Source of the DNA: Streptomyces sp. NBC_00572
Lineage (GTDB): Bacteria > Actinomycetota > Actinomycetes > Streptomycetales > Streptomycetaceae
Assembly: GCF_026341815.1 (NCBI RefSeq)
Contig: NZ_JAPENX010000001.1
Location: 3,844,001 to 3,908,000, forward strand
Direction: 5' to 3'
DNA: 64,000 nucleotides
Both the position numbers and the translations under genes were made by a program. Positions 32,398-41,373 of the stretch are shown piece by piece. The notes under the pieces were generated by a model. It saw only the letters and a program-made list of their open reading frames with translations, did not search any database and was not told the origin of the DNA. Position 1 is the first letter of the stretch; the number at the start of each line of letters is the position of its first letter.

Positions 32398-33627
32398 ATG
32401 AGCTTCCGTACGCCACGCCCCTTGCACCGCCTGATGCTCGACGACGTGCGGGGGGCGCAGAAGATGCTGTCCGGGGTGGCCCGGATGACGGCGATGGAGG
32501 GCAGCCGTCATCTGTCGTCGCTGGTGGGGGCGCCGGTGCACTTCAAGTGCGAGAACCTCCAGCGGACCGGTTCCTTCAAACTGCGCGGGGCGTACGTGCG
32601 GATCGCCGGGCTGCGGCCCGAGGAGCGGGCGGCCGGTGTCGTCGCGGCCTCGGCCGGCAACCACGCGCAGGGCGTCGCGCTCGCCTCGAAACTGCTCGGC
32701 GTCCGCGCGACCGTCTTCATGCCGGTCGGGGCGCCACTGCCGAAGGTCGCGGCGACCCGGGAGTACGGCGCCGAGGTCCGGCTCCACGGCCATGTCGTGG
32801 ACGAGACCCTGGCGGCGGCGGAGCAGTACGCGCGGGAGACCGGGGCCGTCTTCATCCACCCCTTCGACCACCCCGACATCATCGTCGGGCAGGGCACGGT
32901 GGGCCTGGAGATCCTGGAGCAGTGCCCGGAGGTCCGGACGATCCTCGTGGGCGTCGGCGGCGGCGGTCTCGCCGCCGGCATCGGGCTCGCGGTGAAGTCG
33001 GTGCGCCCGGACGTGAAGGTGATCGGCGTCCAGGCGGAGGGCGCGGCCGCCTACCCGCCCTCGCTGGCCGCCGGGCACCCCGTGGTGATCGAGTCACCGG
33101 TGACGATGGCGGACGGGATCAAGGTGGGACGGCCGGGCGACGTGCCGTTCGCGCTGATCCAGGAGTACGTCGACGAGGTCGTCACCGTCTCCGAGGGCGC
33201 GCTCTCCTCGGCGCTGCTGCTCTGCCTGGAGCGGGCGAAGCTGGTCGTCGAACCGGCCGGCGCCAGCCCGGTCGCCGCCCTGCTCAGCGACCCGAAGGCC
33301 TTCCGGGGGCCGGTGGTGGCGGTCCTCTCCGGCGGCAACGTCGACCCGCTGCTGCTCCAGCGCATCCTGCGGCACGGCATGGCCGCCGGGGGGCGCTACC
33401 TGAGCCTGCGGCTGCGGGTCGCGGACCGGCCGGGGGCCCTCGCGACCCTGCTCGCGGTCCTCACGGTGGCCGACGTGAACGTCCTGGACGTGAGCCATGT
33501 ACGGACCGACCCGGGGCTCGGGTTGACCGAGGCGGAGGTCGAACTGCACATGGAGACGAAGGGCCCGGAGCACTGCCGCGAGGTGGAGGACGCGCTGCGG
33601 GACGCGGGGTACACGGTGCTGGGCTGA
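32398..33627 (+). CDS. ilvA: Threonine ammonia-lyase (dehydratase)
   Basis: 409-residue PLP fold-type II enzyme that deaminates L-threonine to 2-oxobutanoate, the first step to isoleucine. The Schiff-base Lys61 is in TGSFKLRGAYVR. The glycine loop GVGGGGLAAGIG binds the PLP phosphate. The N-terminal 320 residues are catalytic; the C-terminal about 80 residues form one ACT-like regulatory domain (RVADRPGALATLLAVLTVAD, NVLDVSHVRTD), which fits the shorter catabolic/biosynthetic IlvA type with effector binding. The ATG at 32398 is the first in frame. Confidence 0.93.
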   Translation: MSFRTPRPLHRLMLDDVRGAQKMLSGVARMTAMEGSRHLSSLVGAPVHFKCENLQRTGSFKLRGAYVRIAGLRPEERAAGVVAASAGNHAQGVALASKLLGVRATVFMPVGAPLPKVAATREYGAEVRLHGHVVDETLAAAEQYARETGAVFIHPFDHPDIIVGQGTVGLEILEQCPEVRTILVGVGGGGLAAGIGLAVKSVRPDVKVIGVQAEGAAAYPPSLAAGHPVVIESPVTMADGIKVGRPGDVPFALIQEYVDEVVTVSEGALSSALLLCLERAKLVVEPAGASPVAALLSDPKAFRGPVVAVLSGGNVDPLLLQRILRHGMAAGGRYLSLRLRVADRPGALATLLAVLTVADVNVLDVSHVRTDPGLGLTEAEVELHMETKGPEHCREVEDALRDAGYTVLG

Positions 33628-33708
33628 AGGGGAGCCGTAGGCGCCCCCCGGCCCCCCGGCCTCCCCGGGTATCCCCGGCCCCCCGGGCATCCCCCGTATC
33701 CGCTCCGC

Positions 33709-34224
33709 TCAGCCCACCAGGCGCGTCCGTGCCGCCCGGGCCAGGAGGGTCACGAGCCCGCCGGCCAGCGCACCCGCCGCGACGAGGCCGAGGGGCCGGC
33801 CGAGGTCGTGCCGGACGGGCCGGACGGACCGGTCCGGCCGGGACGCCCGGACGGCGCCGACGGGGGTACGGGGCGTGGCCGCCGTGTGCGCCGCCGTTGC
33901 CGTCCCGTGGGCGAGGGAGCGCTCCAGGCGGATCAGGAGCGGACGCGGGTCCTGCCCGGAGGCCGCCGCGAACTGTTCGACCGCGATCCTGGTCGGCAAC
34001 TGCTTCTGGTTCAGGAACCGTTCCCACGAGGAGCGGCTGTAGTGGGTGCGCTGTGCGAGCTGGCCGTAGCTGAGCTCCGTGGCGCCCTTGATCCGCCGCA
34101 TCTCGGCGGCCAGCTCCGCCCAGGGCGTCGCCGCGCAGCCCTCGCACCCGGCACAGTTCCCGCCCGTCCCGCCCGTCCCGCCGTTCGCATCGGCGCTGCC
34201 CGTGTCACCCGTACCGACCGCCAT
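33709..34224 (-). CDS. XRE-type HTH protein with a C-terminal membrane anchor
   Basis: 171 residues from ATG 34224, which has GGGGGAA 9 nt ahead; a longer TTG frame from 34296 is less likely. The start is Gly/Thr-rich and includes CAGCEGC, then an HTH (LAAEMRRIKGATELSYGQLA, HYSRSSWERFLNQKQLPTRI) of the helix-turn-helix kind common in Streptomyces regulators. The C-terminus is a transmembrane helix (LGLVAAGALAGGLVTLLA) followed by RAART. A membrane-bound DNA-binding protein of this type is unusual, and its ligand is unknown. Confidence 0.72.
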   Translation of the reverse strand: MAVGTGDTGSADANGGTGGTGGNCAGCEGCAATPWAELAAEMRRIKGATELSYGQLAQRTHYSRSSWERFLNQKQLPTRIAVEQFAAASGQDPRPLLIRLERSLAHGTATAAHTAATPRTPVGAVRASRPDRSVRPVRHDLGRPLGLVAAGALAGGLVTLLARAARTRLVG

Positions 34225-34423
34225 CTCCGGTTCCCCCGTTCCGTCGAACTCCGTGCCAGGCCCCCACCTTCCCCCGCCGAACCAACGGTCCTCCAACGGC
34301 CCGCCAACGGCGTCCCGTCTCCCCGTCCCGCGCCGTCTCTCCGCTCCGTCCCCCGCCCACGCTTCCGTCCCGGGGACGGCCGGGAGCGGCGCCGCGTCCG
34401 CCGTGCGGAGCCGGCGACCGGAC

Positions 34424-34448
34424 CATGATCATGTGTCCCAGGTCACAT
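34424..34448. promoter_or_regulatory. Palindromes upstream of the DrrAB-type transporter
   Basis: CATGATCATG (34424-34433) is a perfect 10-bp palindrome, and ATGTG/CACAT (34431-34435 with 34444-34448) overlap it around TCCCAGGT. A further ATTC-AACGTTC-GAAT element is at 34502-34516. They lie 20-110 bp upstream of the transporter ATG and are candidate operators. Confidence 0.35.
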
Positions 34449-34534
34449 ATTCACTGGGCGGGGCGGGCCCGGCAAACCTAGGATCGGTAGGAAACGCCCG
34501 AATTCAACGTTCGAATCTCGCTGGGAGTACCCAC

Positions 34535-35575
34535 ATGCCAGGCGCGATCTACGCCGAGGGTCTGGTGAAGACCTTCGGCGACGTACGAGCTCTGGACGGC
34601 GTGGACCTCGACGTACCCGAGGGCACCGTCCTGGGGCTGCTCGGTCCGAACGGCGCGGGGAAGACGACCGCCGTGCGCGTGCTGACCACCCTCCTGCAGC
34701 CCGACAGCGGCCGGGCCGTCGTCGCCGGGGTCGACGTCCTCAAGCACCCCGACGAGGTGCGGCGCTCGATCGGACTCTCCGGCCAGTTCGCGGCCGTCGA
34801 CGAGTACCTCACCGGCCGCGAGAACCTCCAGATGGTCGGCCAGCTCTACCAGATGAAGGCGAAGCCCGCGAAGGCTCGGGCCGACGAGCTCCTGGAGCGG
34901 TTCAACCTCGCCGATGCCGCCGACCGCACCGCCAAGACGTACTCCGGAGGCATGCGCCGCCGCCTCGACCTGGCGGCCGCGCTCGTCGTGTCTCCGCCGG
35001 TCATGTTCATGGACGAGCCGACCACCGGCCTCGACCCGCGCAACCGGCAGGGCCTGTGGGAGGTCATCAAGGAGCTCGTCGCGGGCGGTACGACCCTGCT
35101 GCTCACCACGCAGTACCTGGAGGAGGCCGACCACCTGGCCCACGACATCTGCGTCGTCGACCACGGCAAGGTCATCGCCCGAGGCACCTCCGACCAGCTC
35201 AAGGCCCAGACGGGCGGCGAGCGCGTCGAGGTCGTCGTCCATGAGAAGGGGATGATCCCCGGCGCCCGGGACGTCCTCGCCCGCTACGGCATCGCGGGCA
35301 TCGGCCACGGCGAGGTGTCCGTAGAGGATCACACCCGCAAACTCACGGTCCCCGTCGCCGGCGGCGCCAAGCTGCTCGCCGAGGTGATCCGCGACCTGGA
35401 CGCGGTCGGTGTCGAGATCGACGACATCGGGCTGCGCCGCCCCACCCTCGACGACGTCTTCATCTCCCTCACCGGCCACGTGGCCGAGCGGGAGGCGGAG
35501 GAGAACGGCGGGTCCGCCGGACGGGCCGATCCGGGCGGCCGCAGCGGCAAGCTCGTGAAGGAGACGGCCGAGTGA
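34535..35575 (+). CDS. ABC exporter ATP-binding protein (DrrA-like)
   Basis: 346-residue ATPase. Walker A is GPNGAGKTT (37-45), the signature is YSGGMRRRLD, and Walker B is VMFMDEPTTGLDP. The C-terminal extension after residue 230 (VGVEIDDIGLRRPTLDDVFI) is typical of the daunorubicin-resistance DrrA group. The ATG at 34535 has GGGAG ahead; the long frame from 34079 is spurious. It overlaps the permease gene by 4 nt in GTGA, so the pair is co-translated. The likely role is export of a hydrophobic compound; the substrate is unknown. Confidence 0.9.
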   Translation: MPGAIYAEGLVKTFGDVRALDGVDLDVPEGTVLGLLGPNGAGKTTAVRVLTTLLQPDSGRAVVAGVDVLKHPDEVRRSIGLSGQFAAVDEYLTGRENLQMVGQLYQMKAKPAKARADELLERFNLADAADRTAKTYSGGMRRRLDLAAALVVSPPVMFMDEPTTGLDPRNRQGLWEVIKELVAGGTTLLLTTQYLEEADHLAHDICVVDHGKVIARGTSDQLKAQTGGERVEVVVHEKGMIPGARDVLARYGIAGIGHGEVSVEDHTRKLTVPVAGGAKLLAEVIRDLDAVGVEIDDIGLRRPTLDDVFISLTGHVAEREAEENGGSAGRADPGGRSGKLVKETAE

Positions 35576-36378
35576 GCACCATGAACGACTCCTTGGTCAT
35601 CGCGCGCAGGAACTTGATCAGGATGTCCAGAATTCCGGAGATGATCCTTTTCGGGCTCATCCAGCCGGTGATGTTCGTGATCCTCTTCACGTACGTCTTC
35701 GGCGGCTCGATGCAGATCGGCAACAGCACCGACCCGGACGTCTACAAGAACTTCCTGATGGCCGGCATCTTCGCCCAGACCGTCACCTTCGCCACGGCGG
35801 GCGCGGGCGCGGGCATCGCCGACGACATGCACAAGGGACTCATCGACCGGTTCCGCTCGCTGCCGATGGCCCGCGGCGCGGTCCTCACCGGCCGCACCCT
35901 GGCCGATCTCGTACAGACCGCGCTGACCCTCTTCGTGCTCGCGATCGTGGCGCTGATCATCGGCTGGCGTCCCGGCTACGCGGAGCCGACCAACTTCGCG
36001 AGGGTGATGGCCGGCTTCGGCCTGCTGCTCCTCCTCGGCTACGCCTTCACCTGGATCGGCGCCCTGATCGGCCTCTCGGTCCGCACCCCGGAGGCGGCCA
36101 CCTCGGGCGGCCTGATCTGGCTCTTCCCGGTCACGTTCATCTCCAACGCCTTCGTGGACTCCAGCAACCTGCCGGGCTGGCTGCAGCCCGTCGCGGAGTG
36201 GAACCCGTTCAGCGCCACCGTCCAGGCCTGCCGCAAGCTCTTCGGCGACCCGGGCCTGTCCCCGTCCGACGCCTGGCCGATGCAGTACCCGGTGTGGGCG
36301 TCGCTGATCTACTCCGTCCTGATCGTGGCCATCTTCCGGACCCTGTCCGTCCGCAAGTACCGGCGGGCGAACGGCTGA
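35572..36378 (+). CDS. ABC exporter permease (DrrB-like, ABC-2 type)
   Basis: 268 residues with six hydrophobic segments of the ABC-2 fold: MILFGLIQPVMFVILFTYVF, VQTALTLFVLAIVALIIGW, GLLLLLGYAFTWIGALIGL and a final VWASLIYSVLIVAIFRTLS. The conserved DMHKGLIDRFRSLPMARGAV amphipathic segment and FISNAFVDSSNLPGWLQPVA loop are characteristic of DrrB-type permeases. GTG 35572 overlaps the ATPase stop. The gene ends close before a convergent kinase gene. Confidence 0.9.
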   Translation: MSTMNDSLVIARRNLIRMSRIPEMILFGLIQPVMFVILFTYVFGGSMQIGNSTDPDVYKNFLMAGIFAQTVTFATAGAGAGIADDMHKGLIDRFRSLPMARGAVLTGRTLADLVQTALTLFVLAIVALIIGWRPGYAEPTNFARVMAGFGLLLLLGYAFTWIGALIGLSVRTPEAATSGGLIWLFPVTFISNAFVDSSNLPGWLQPVAEWNPFSATVQACRKLFGDPGLSPSDAWPMQYPVWASLIYSVLIVAIFRTLSVRKYRRANG

Positions 36379-36409
36379 CGGTGCCGCCCGCCCGCGTCGG
36401 ACGGGCCGG

Positions 36410-38731
36410 TCAGGGCAGATAACCGGAGACGACGAGGCCGTCGGGGAGGGCGAGGAAGACCGCCCCTCCGGCGGCCAGCGCGTCTCCGGTGGACTGCGGG
36501 CGGATGTCGTCCGGCATGTTGGCCTCGAAGGTCTCGTAGTCCTGGTTGTCGGCAGGACCGGCCGCGGCGACGGAGATCACCTCGTTCTTGCCCACCACGA
36601 CGACCCGGTCGCCGGCGAAGTAGACCCGCTGCGGATCGCCTTCGGTGGCGATCGGCAGCAGCGACCAGCGCCGCTGCCCGCTCCGCAGGTCGTAGGCGCT
36701 CACGGTCTGCCCGTTCGTGACCGCCACCAGACCGTCCGCGTTCACGGCGGGCCCCGCCGTCACCCCCGAGCCGAGGGAGCGCTGTCGCTTCAGCGAACCG
36801 GCGTCGAGCACGGCCACCGAGCCGTCCGGGGTGCCCGAGCAGAGGACGCTGCCGCTCCGTTCGTGCACGGTGATCTTCTGGCAGCCCTCCGCCCCGCGCG
36901 CCGCCTCCTTGCCGGTCCGCGCGTCGAGCGCCACCGGCACGGTCCCGAGGGGTACGTACACCCGCCCGCCCGCCGCCACCGGCTGCTCGGGGATGCCGTC
37001 GAGCGGCACCCGCCACACCTCCCGGCCCACGTCCTTCCCGCTCCCGCCCAGCTTCACCGCCGTCGCGAGCCCGGCGCCCCGCTCGTCCGCCAGGCTCATA
37101 TAGGTGACGTGGAGGACGCCGTCGGCCAGGTCGGAGCCCTTCATCGCCCACTCGGCGCCGGGCCCGGGGAGGGTGCCCTGCTTCTCGCCGTCCTGGAGGC
37201 CGTACGCGACGGTCCCCGCCGCCTCCGTGACGTACACCCGGTCGCCGATGACCGCCGGGTACTGCGGCGCGGCCCGCAGCCCGTCGGCGTTGGTGCGCGC
37301 CGGGACCGACCACAGCTCGCGGCCGTCCGCCGCGCTCAGCCCCACGAGCGCGCCGCCGGAGCCCGCGCAGACCAGCACCTTCGGGGAGAGGGAACAGGCA
37401 CCGTCGGCCGCCTCGGTCCTCGCCATCCAGGGCGACCAGCCCGCCGGACGGTTGCCGCGGTCCGTCGCCGTCCTGCCGAAGTCGTTGGTACGGCCCTTCC
37501 CGCCGTACGGCAGGACGACCTGGCTCAGCGTCGCCGGGGCGGGATTCCCGGTCCCGGTCGCGCCGGGGGAGGCGCTGTTCGAGGTCGAGGGCCCTGCCGC
37601 CCCGCCGTCCTCCGTGCCGTTCCGGTTCAGCAGCACCACGCCCGCCGTCGCGAGGACGGCCACCGCCACGGCACCGGCCACGACCGGGCCCCACCTGCGA
37701 CGACGCGGTTCCTCGGACGCGGCCGACGGTGACAGCGGCCGGTTCGGGACGGCGGTGGGGGAGTACGGCACCACCGGGCCGAGCGTCGGCAGGTCCGCCA
37801 CGCCCGCGCCCGAGGCCGCCGCCTCACCGGCCGTCCGCGCCGCCTCCCCGTACTCGGCGAGCAGCGAGAGCACCCCGCCCGGCCAGGGGAAGACCTCGGG
37901 GGCCTCGCCGCCGCCGAGGAGCGACACCACCTCCGCCGCCGTGGGCCGCTCCGCCGGGTCGAGCCGCAGACACCGCTCCACCACCGGCCGCAGCTCCTCC
38001 GGTACGTCGGTCAGGTCGGCGTCCGCGCGGATGATCCGGTAGACCACCGCGGCCATCTCGTCGTCCTGGAACGGCCCCCGGCCGCTCGCCGCGAACGCCA
38101 GGACCGCGCCCAGACAGAACACGTCCGAAGCGGGCACCACCGCACGGCTGCCCGCCAGGTGCTCCGGCGACATGAAGCCGGGGGAGCCCACGACCAGACC
38201 GGTCGAGGTCAGCGCCGTCGCCTCGAAGGCCTGCGCGATACCGAAGTCGATGAGCTTGGGCCCGGCCTTGCCGAGCAGCACGTTCGCCGGCTTGAGGTCG
38301 CGGTGCAGCACCTTCACCCCGTGGACGGCCCCCAGGGCCGTGGCCAGGGACAGCCCCAGGGCCCGTACGGCCGCGACGGGCAGCGCCCCGGACCGTACGA
38401 CGGCCTCCGCGAGCGACGGCCCCGGCACGTACTCCGTCGCCAGCCACGGCGAGGGCGCGTCGGCGTCGGCGTCCACGAGCCGCGCCACCCCCGGCCCGTC
38501 CACCGTCCGCGCCGCCGCGATCTCCCGCCGGAACCGGGTCCGGAAGTCCCCGTCGACCTCCAGATCGCTCCGTACGGTCTTCACCGCGACCATCCGGTAC
38601 GGATCGGCCGTCGGCGCGTCCGCCCGGCAGGCGAGATGCACCTCGCCCATGCCGCCCGCGCCGAGCCTGGCGAGCAGCCGGTAGGGGCCGACGAGCATCG
38701 GGGGCCGACCGGAGGGCAGAGCTTCCAGCAC
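36410..38731 (-). CDS. Ser/Thr protein kinase with extracellular PQQ-like beta-propeller
   Basis: 773 residues, membrane-spanning Hanks-type kinase. The kinase domain has ARLGAGGMGEVHLA, Lys51 (VAVK), HRDLKPAN with Asp145, and DFG 162-164. One transmembrane helix lies at about 352-373 (VVAGAVAVAVLATAGVVLL). Outside is a PQQ/WD-like repeat propeller (VLDAGSLKRQRSL, TVSAYDLRSGQRRWSL, VYVTEAAGTVAYGLQDG). The propeller probably binds a ligand or wall component. GTG 38731 has AAGGAC upstream. It is 49 nt downstream of the paralogous kinase on the same strand, so the two are probably one operon. Confidence 0.9.
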   Translation of the reverse strand: MLEALPSGRPPMLVGPYRLLARLGAGGMGEVHLACRADAPTADPYRMVAVKTVRSDLEVDGDFRTRFRREIAAARTVDGPGVARLVDADADAPSPWLATEYVPGPSLAEAVVRSGALPVAAVRALGLSLATALGAVHGVKVLHRDLKPANVLLGKAGPKLIDFGIAQAFEATALTSTGLVVGSPGFMSPEHLAGSRAVVPASDVFCLGAVLAFAASGRGPFQDDEMAAVVYRIIRADADLTDVPEELRPVVERCLRLDPAERPTAAEVVSLLGGGEAPEVFPWPGGVLSLLAEYGEAARTAGEAAASGAGVADLPTLGPVVPYSPTAVPNRPLSPSAASEEPRRRRWGPVVAGAVAVAVLATAGVVLLNRNGTEDGGAAGPSTSNSASPGATGTGNPAPATLSQVVLPYGGKGRTNDFGRTATDRGNRPAGWSPWMARTEAADGACSLSPKVLVCAGSGGALVGLSAADGRELWSVPARTNADGLRAAPQYPAVIGDRVYVTEAAGTVAYGLQDGEKQGTLPGPGAEWAMKGSDLADGVLHVTYMSLADERGAGLATAVKLGGSGKDVGREVWRVPLDGIPEQPVAAGGRVYVPLGTVPVALDARTGKEAARGAEGCQKITVHERSGSVLCSGTPDGSVAVLDAGSLKRQRSLGSGVTAGPAVNADGLVAVTNGQTVSAYDLRSGQRRWSLLPIATEGDPQRVYFAGDRVVVVGKNEVISVAAAGPADNQDYETFEANMPDDIRPQSTGDALAAGGAVFLALPDGLVVSGYLP

Positions 38732-38780
38732 CGAACAGGTCCTTTCAGAAGGTCACTCGGGCGCGATCACTTCGCCGCGA

Positions 38781-41219
38781 TCACTTGGGGAGTTCGACGG
38801 AGGCGACGACGCCCTTGTCGAAGACGACGTACGCGATGCCGCCCACCGGCAGCACCTCCGGCTGCCGGATCTTCTTGAAGACGTACTCGCCGAAGTTCGG
38901 GTCGTAGTCCTCCTCCTCGGCGCGCGGACCGGGGGCGCCCGGCACCGGGGTGACCTTGAGACCACTCGGCTTTCCGTCGGCCCCGAGCCGCACGGTGTAG
39001 AGCGAGGAGTAGTCGGCGTACACGACCTGGTCTCCCGCGAGCAGCGGTGCGGACCAGCTCTGCGCCAGGCCGGACGGAGCCTGCCCGGCCGGGAACGAGG
39101 CGAGCGTTCTGCCGGTGCGCGGGTCGAGGATCCGCAGGCCCTTGTCGAAGGTGACGACGGCACGCGGACCGACAGCCGTGGGGTTCGTCCCGCCGAGTGC
39201 GCCGGGGAGCGACGCCTTCGAGGCGAGGGTGCGGGCGTCGAGCAGGTGCAGGTCGGTGTCGCTCCCGGTTTCGGCGCAGTACGCCGACGTACCGAGCACC
39301 TTGATCTCCCAGCACTCCTTGGCGTCGGGTTCCGCCTGCCCGAGCTGAGTGCCCTTCCTGCCGTCGTAGGCCACGAGCCCGCCCTGGCTGAGGGCGTAGA
39401 CGATTCCCTTGGCGTAGGCCACGGGCTCGTACGGCCGGCGCTGGGCGGAGGAGATCTCACCGTTGGTGAGCTCCTCGGACCAGAGCTGCCGTCCGTCGGT
39501 CAGGGAGAACGCCGTCAGGGCGGCCCGGATCGTGCCGTTGTCCTCCGCCACCTCCGTCGCCGCGAAGACGATCTTGTCGGCGACGAGGGGGCGGGTGGTC
39601 CAGAAGCCCTGCGGCCCCGCGGCCGGCTTCTCCCAGCGCACCGTCCCCGTGCGCGCGTCGCGGACCTGGAGGGAGCCGGCGGCGACGAGGACCACGCTGC
39701 CGTCGTGGACCGTGGGACGTGTGGCCTCCCCGCCCGTGAAGGGGTATCCCGTGGCGCTGATGTAGGTCTCGCCGGGCGTGTTCTCGGCGGTCGGGACGTC
39801 CCACATCTTCTTGCCGGTCGCCGGGTCCAGCGCCTCGTACCGCCCGTCCGTCGTCCGGCAGACCAGCACCTTCTCGTTGGCCGAGCAGCCGAATGCCGAG
39901 GTGCCGAGCTTCGTCCGCCAGGGCTTCCAGCCGGCCGGGCGCTGGGCGGCGTTCTGCGGGACGACACCGGAGGCGTCGGCGAGGCCCCGGTCGTCGACCC
40001 CCGCGATCCGGGGCGCGGCGGGCGGTGCGGCCTTCGAAGGCGCCTGCGGCTTCTTCGGCCCGTCCTCCGGCCACAGCAGGTACGCGCCGACTCCACCGGC
40101 CACGACGGCCAGGGCGACGACGGCCGCGAGCAGCCGCCTCCGGCGCCCGCGCGGGGGAGCGGCGGGCGAGGCGGGCGACGACACCGGCGCCTGCGTCGGT
40201 ACGGAGTGCAGCCCGGGCACCGCCGGGTTCACCACCGGCCTCCGGGGGTCGAGCGCCGGGGCGGCGACCTCCAGGAGCGGCCCGCCCGAAGCGACCAGCT
40301 GGGCCAGCTCCGTCCCGTACTCGCCGATGTGGTCCCGTATGCCCTCCGGCCATGGGAAGACCTTCGGCGTGCCGCCGCCGAGCAGCTCCGCCAGCGCTTC
40401 CGGTGTGGGCCGGTCCGCCGGGTCCAGGGCGAGACAGGCGGCGACGATCCCGTGCAGTTCCTCCGGAACCCGGCCGAGGTCGGCCTCGGCCTGGGAGACC
40501 CGGTAGAGGACGGCGGCGAGCGGCCCGTCGCCGAAGGGGTCCTCGCCGGTCGCCGCGTAACAGAGCAGCGAACCGAGGCAGAAGACGTCGGAGGCCGCGG
40601 ACACCCGCCGGGCGCCGGCCACGTGCTCGGGGGACATGAAGGAGGGGGTGCCGACCATCACACCGGTGGCGGTCATGGTGGTGGCGGCGTTGCTGCGGGC
40701 GATGCCGAAGTCGATGAGGCGGGGGCCGTCGACGGAGAGCATGACGTTGCCGGGCTTCAGGTCCCGGTGCAGGACCCCAGCCCGGTGCAGATCGCCCAGG
40801 GCCCGGGCGATGACCGTGCCGAGCGCGCGGACGGTGGCGACGGGGAGGGGGCCGCCGCGCCGTACGGCCTGGGAGAGGCTGGGCCCGGGGACGTACGCGG
40901 TGGCCAGCCAGGGCACCTCGGCGTCGGCGTCGCCGCCGAGCGGGGCGGCGGCGTACGCGCTGTCGACGAGTGCGGCGACCCTGATCTCCCGGCGGAAACG
41001 GTCCCGGAAGGCGGGATCACCGGCGACGTCCCGCTTCACGGTCTTCACGGCGACGAAGGTGCCTTCCCTGGCGCCGTCCCCGGCTGCGGCGGAGGCGTCG
41101 TCCCCGTCGGCTGCGCCCCGCCCCAGGAACACCTCGCCCATCCCGCCCGCCCCTAGCCTGGCGAGCACCTCGTACGGTCCGATCCGGCGTGGTGCGCCCT
41201 CGCGCAGCGGTCCCAGCAC
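38781..41219 (-). CDS. Ser/Thr protein kinase with PQQ-like propeller (tandem paralogue)
   Basis: 812 residues. The start is set at the GTG at 41219 rather than the ATG at 41255: AAGGGGGATGG lies just ahead of the GTG, and the result VLGPLREGAPRRIGPYEVLA aligns with the N-terminus of the neighbouring kinase. Kinase motifs: LGAGGMGEVFLGR, VAVKTVKR, HRDLKPGN, DFG in IDFGIAR. One transmembrane helix (LLAAVVALAVVAGGVGAYLL) and a C-terminal PQQ-type repeat domain (YEALDPATGKKMWDV, VRDARTGTVRWEK) follow. Gene duplication clearly made this pair. The region upstream is rich in TGCA repeats. Confidence 0.9.
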   Translation of the reverse strand: MLGPLREGAPRRIGPYEVLARLGAGGMGEVFLGRGAADGDDASAAAGDGAREGTFVAVKTVKRDVAGDPAFRDRFRREIRVAALVDSAYAAAPLGGDADAEVPWLATAYVPGPSLSQAVRRGGPLPVATVRALGTVIARALGDLHRAGVLHRDLKPGNVMLSVDGPRLIDFGIARSNAATTMTATGVMVGTPSFMSPEHVAGARRVSAASDVFCLGSLLCYAATGEDPFGDGPLAAVLYRVSQAEADLGRVPEELHGIVAACLALDPADRPTPEALAELLGGGTPKVFPWPEGIRDHIGEYGTELAQLVASGGPLLEVAAPALDPRRPVVNPAVPGLHSVPTQAPVSSPASPAAPPRGRRRRLLAAVVALAVVAGGVGAYLLWPEDGPKKPQAPSKAAPPAAPRIAGVDDRGLADASGVVPQNAAQRPAGWKPWRTKLGTSAFGCSANEKVLVCRTTDGRYEALDPATGKKMWDVPTAENTPGETYISATGYPFTGGEATRPTVHDGSVVLVAAGSLQVRDARTGTVRWEKPAAGPQGFWTTRPLVADKIVFAATEVAEDNGTIRAALTAFSLTDGRQLWSEELTNGEISSAQRRPYEPVAYAKGIVYALSQGGLVAYDGRKGTQLGQAEPDAKECWEIKVLGTSAYCAETGSDTDLHLLDARTLASKASLPGALGGTNPTAVGPRAVVTFDKGLRILDPRTGRTLASFPAGQAPSGLAQSWSAPLLAGDQVVYADYSSLYTVRLGADGKPSGLKVTPVPGAPGPRAEEEDYDPNFGEYVFKKIRQPEVLPVGGIAYVVFDKGVVASVELPK

Positions 41220-41271
41220 TTCGCCATCCCCCTTGTGACGCGACGTCAGACGCATCGGTCAGGCCGCATCA

Positions 41272-41319
41272 TTGCATGTGCATGCAGCAACGGATGCGGC
41301 ACCGGGTGCAGTCCTGCAC
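41272..41319. promoter_or_regulatory. TGCA-rich repeats upstream of the kinase pair
   Basis: TTGCATGTGCATGCAGCAA is at the 5' end of this interval, and the perfect inverted repeat GTGCAG-TC-CTGCAC is at 41306-41319. They lie 60-100 bp upstream of the kinase start and could be an operator. Confidence 0.35.
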
Positions 41320-41326
41320 GCAGCAC

Positions 41327-41357
41327 GAAGGGCCGGCCCCGGTGGGGCCGGCCCTTC
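41327..41357. terminator. greA terminator
   Basis: A perfect 14-bp stem (41327-41340 with 41344-41357, GAAGGGCCGGCCCC and its complement) around a 3-nt loop, 17 nt after the greA stop on the minus strand. Confidence 0.8.
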
Positions 41358-41373
41358 AGGGAATCCAGGTGCC

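Noticed and set aside
34079..34534. Upstream extension of the DrrA frame
   Set aside because: It crosses the divergent HTH gene and the promoter region; ABC ATPase homologues start at MPGAIYAEGL.
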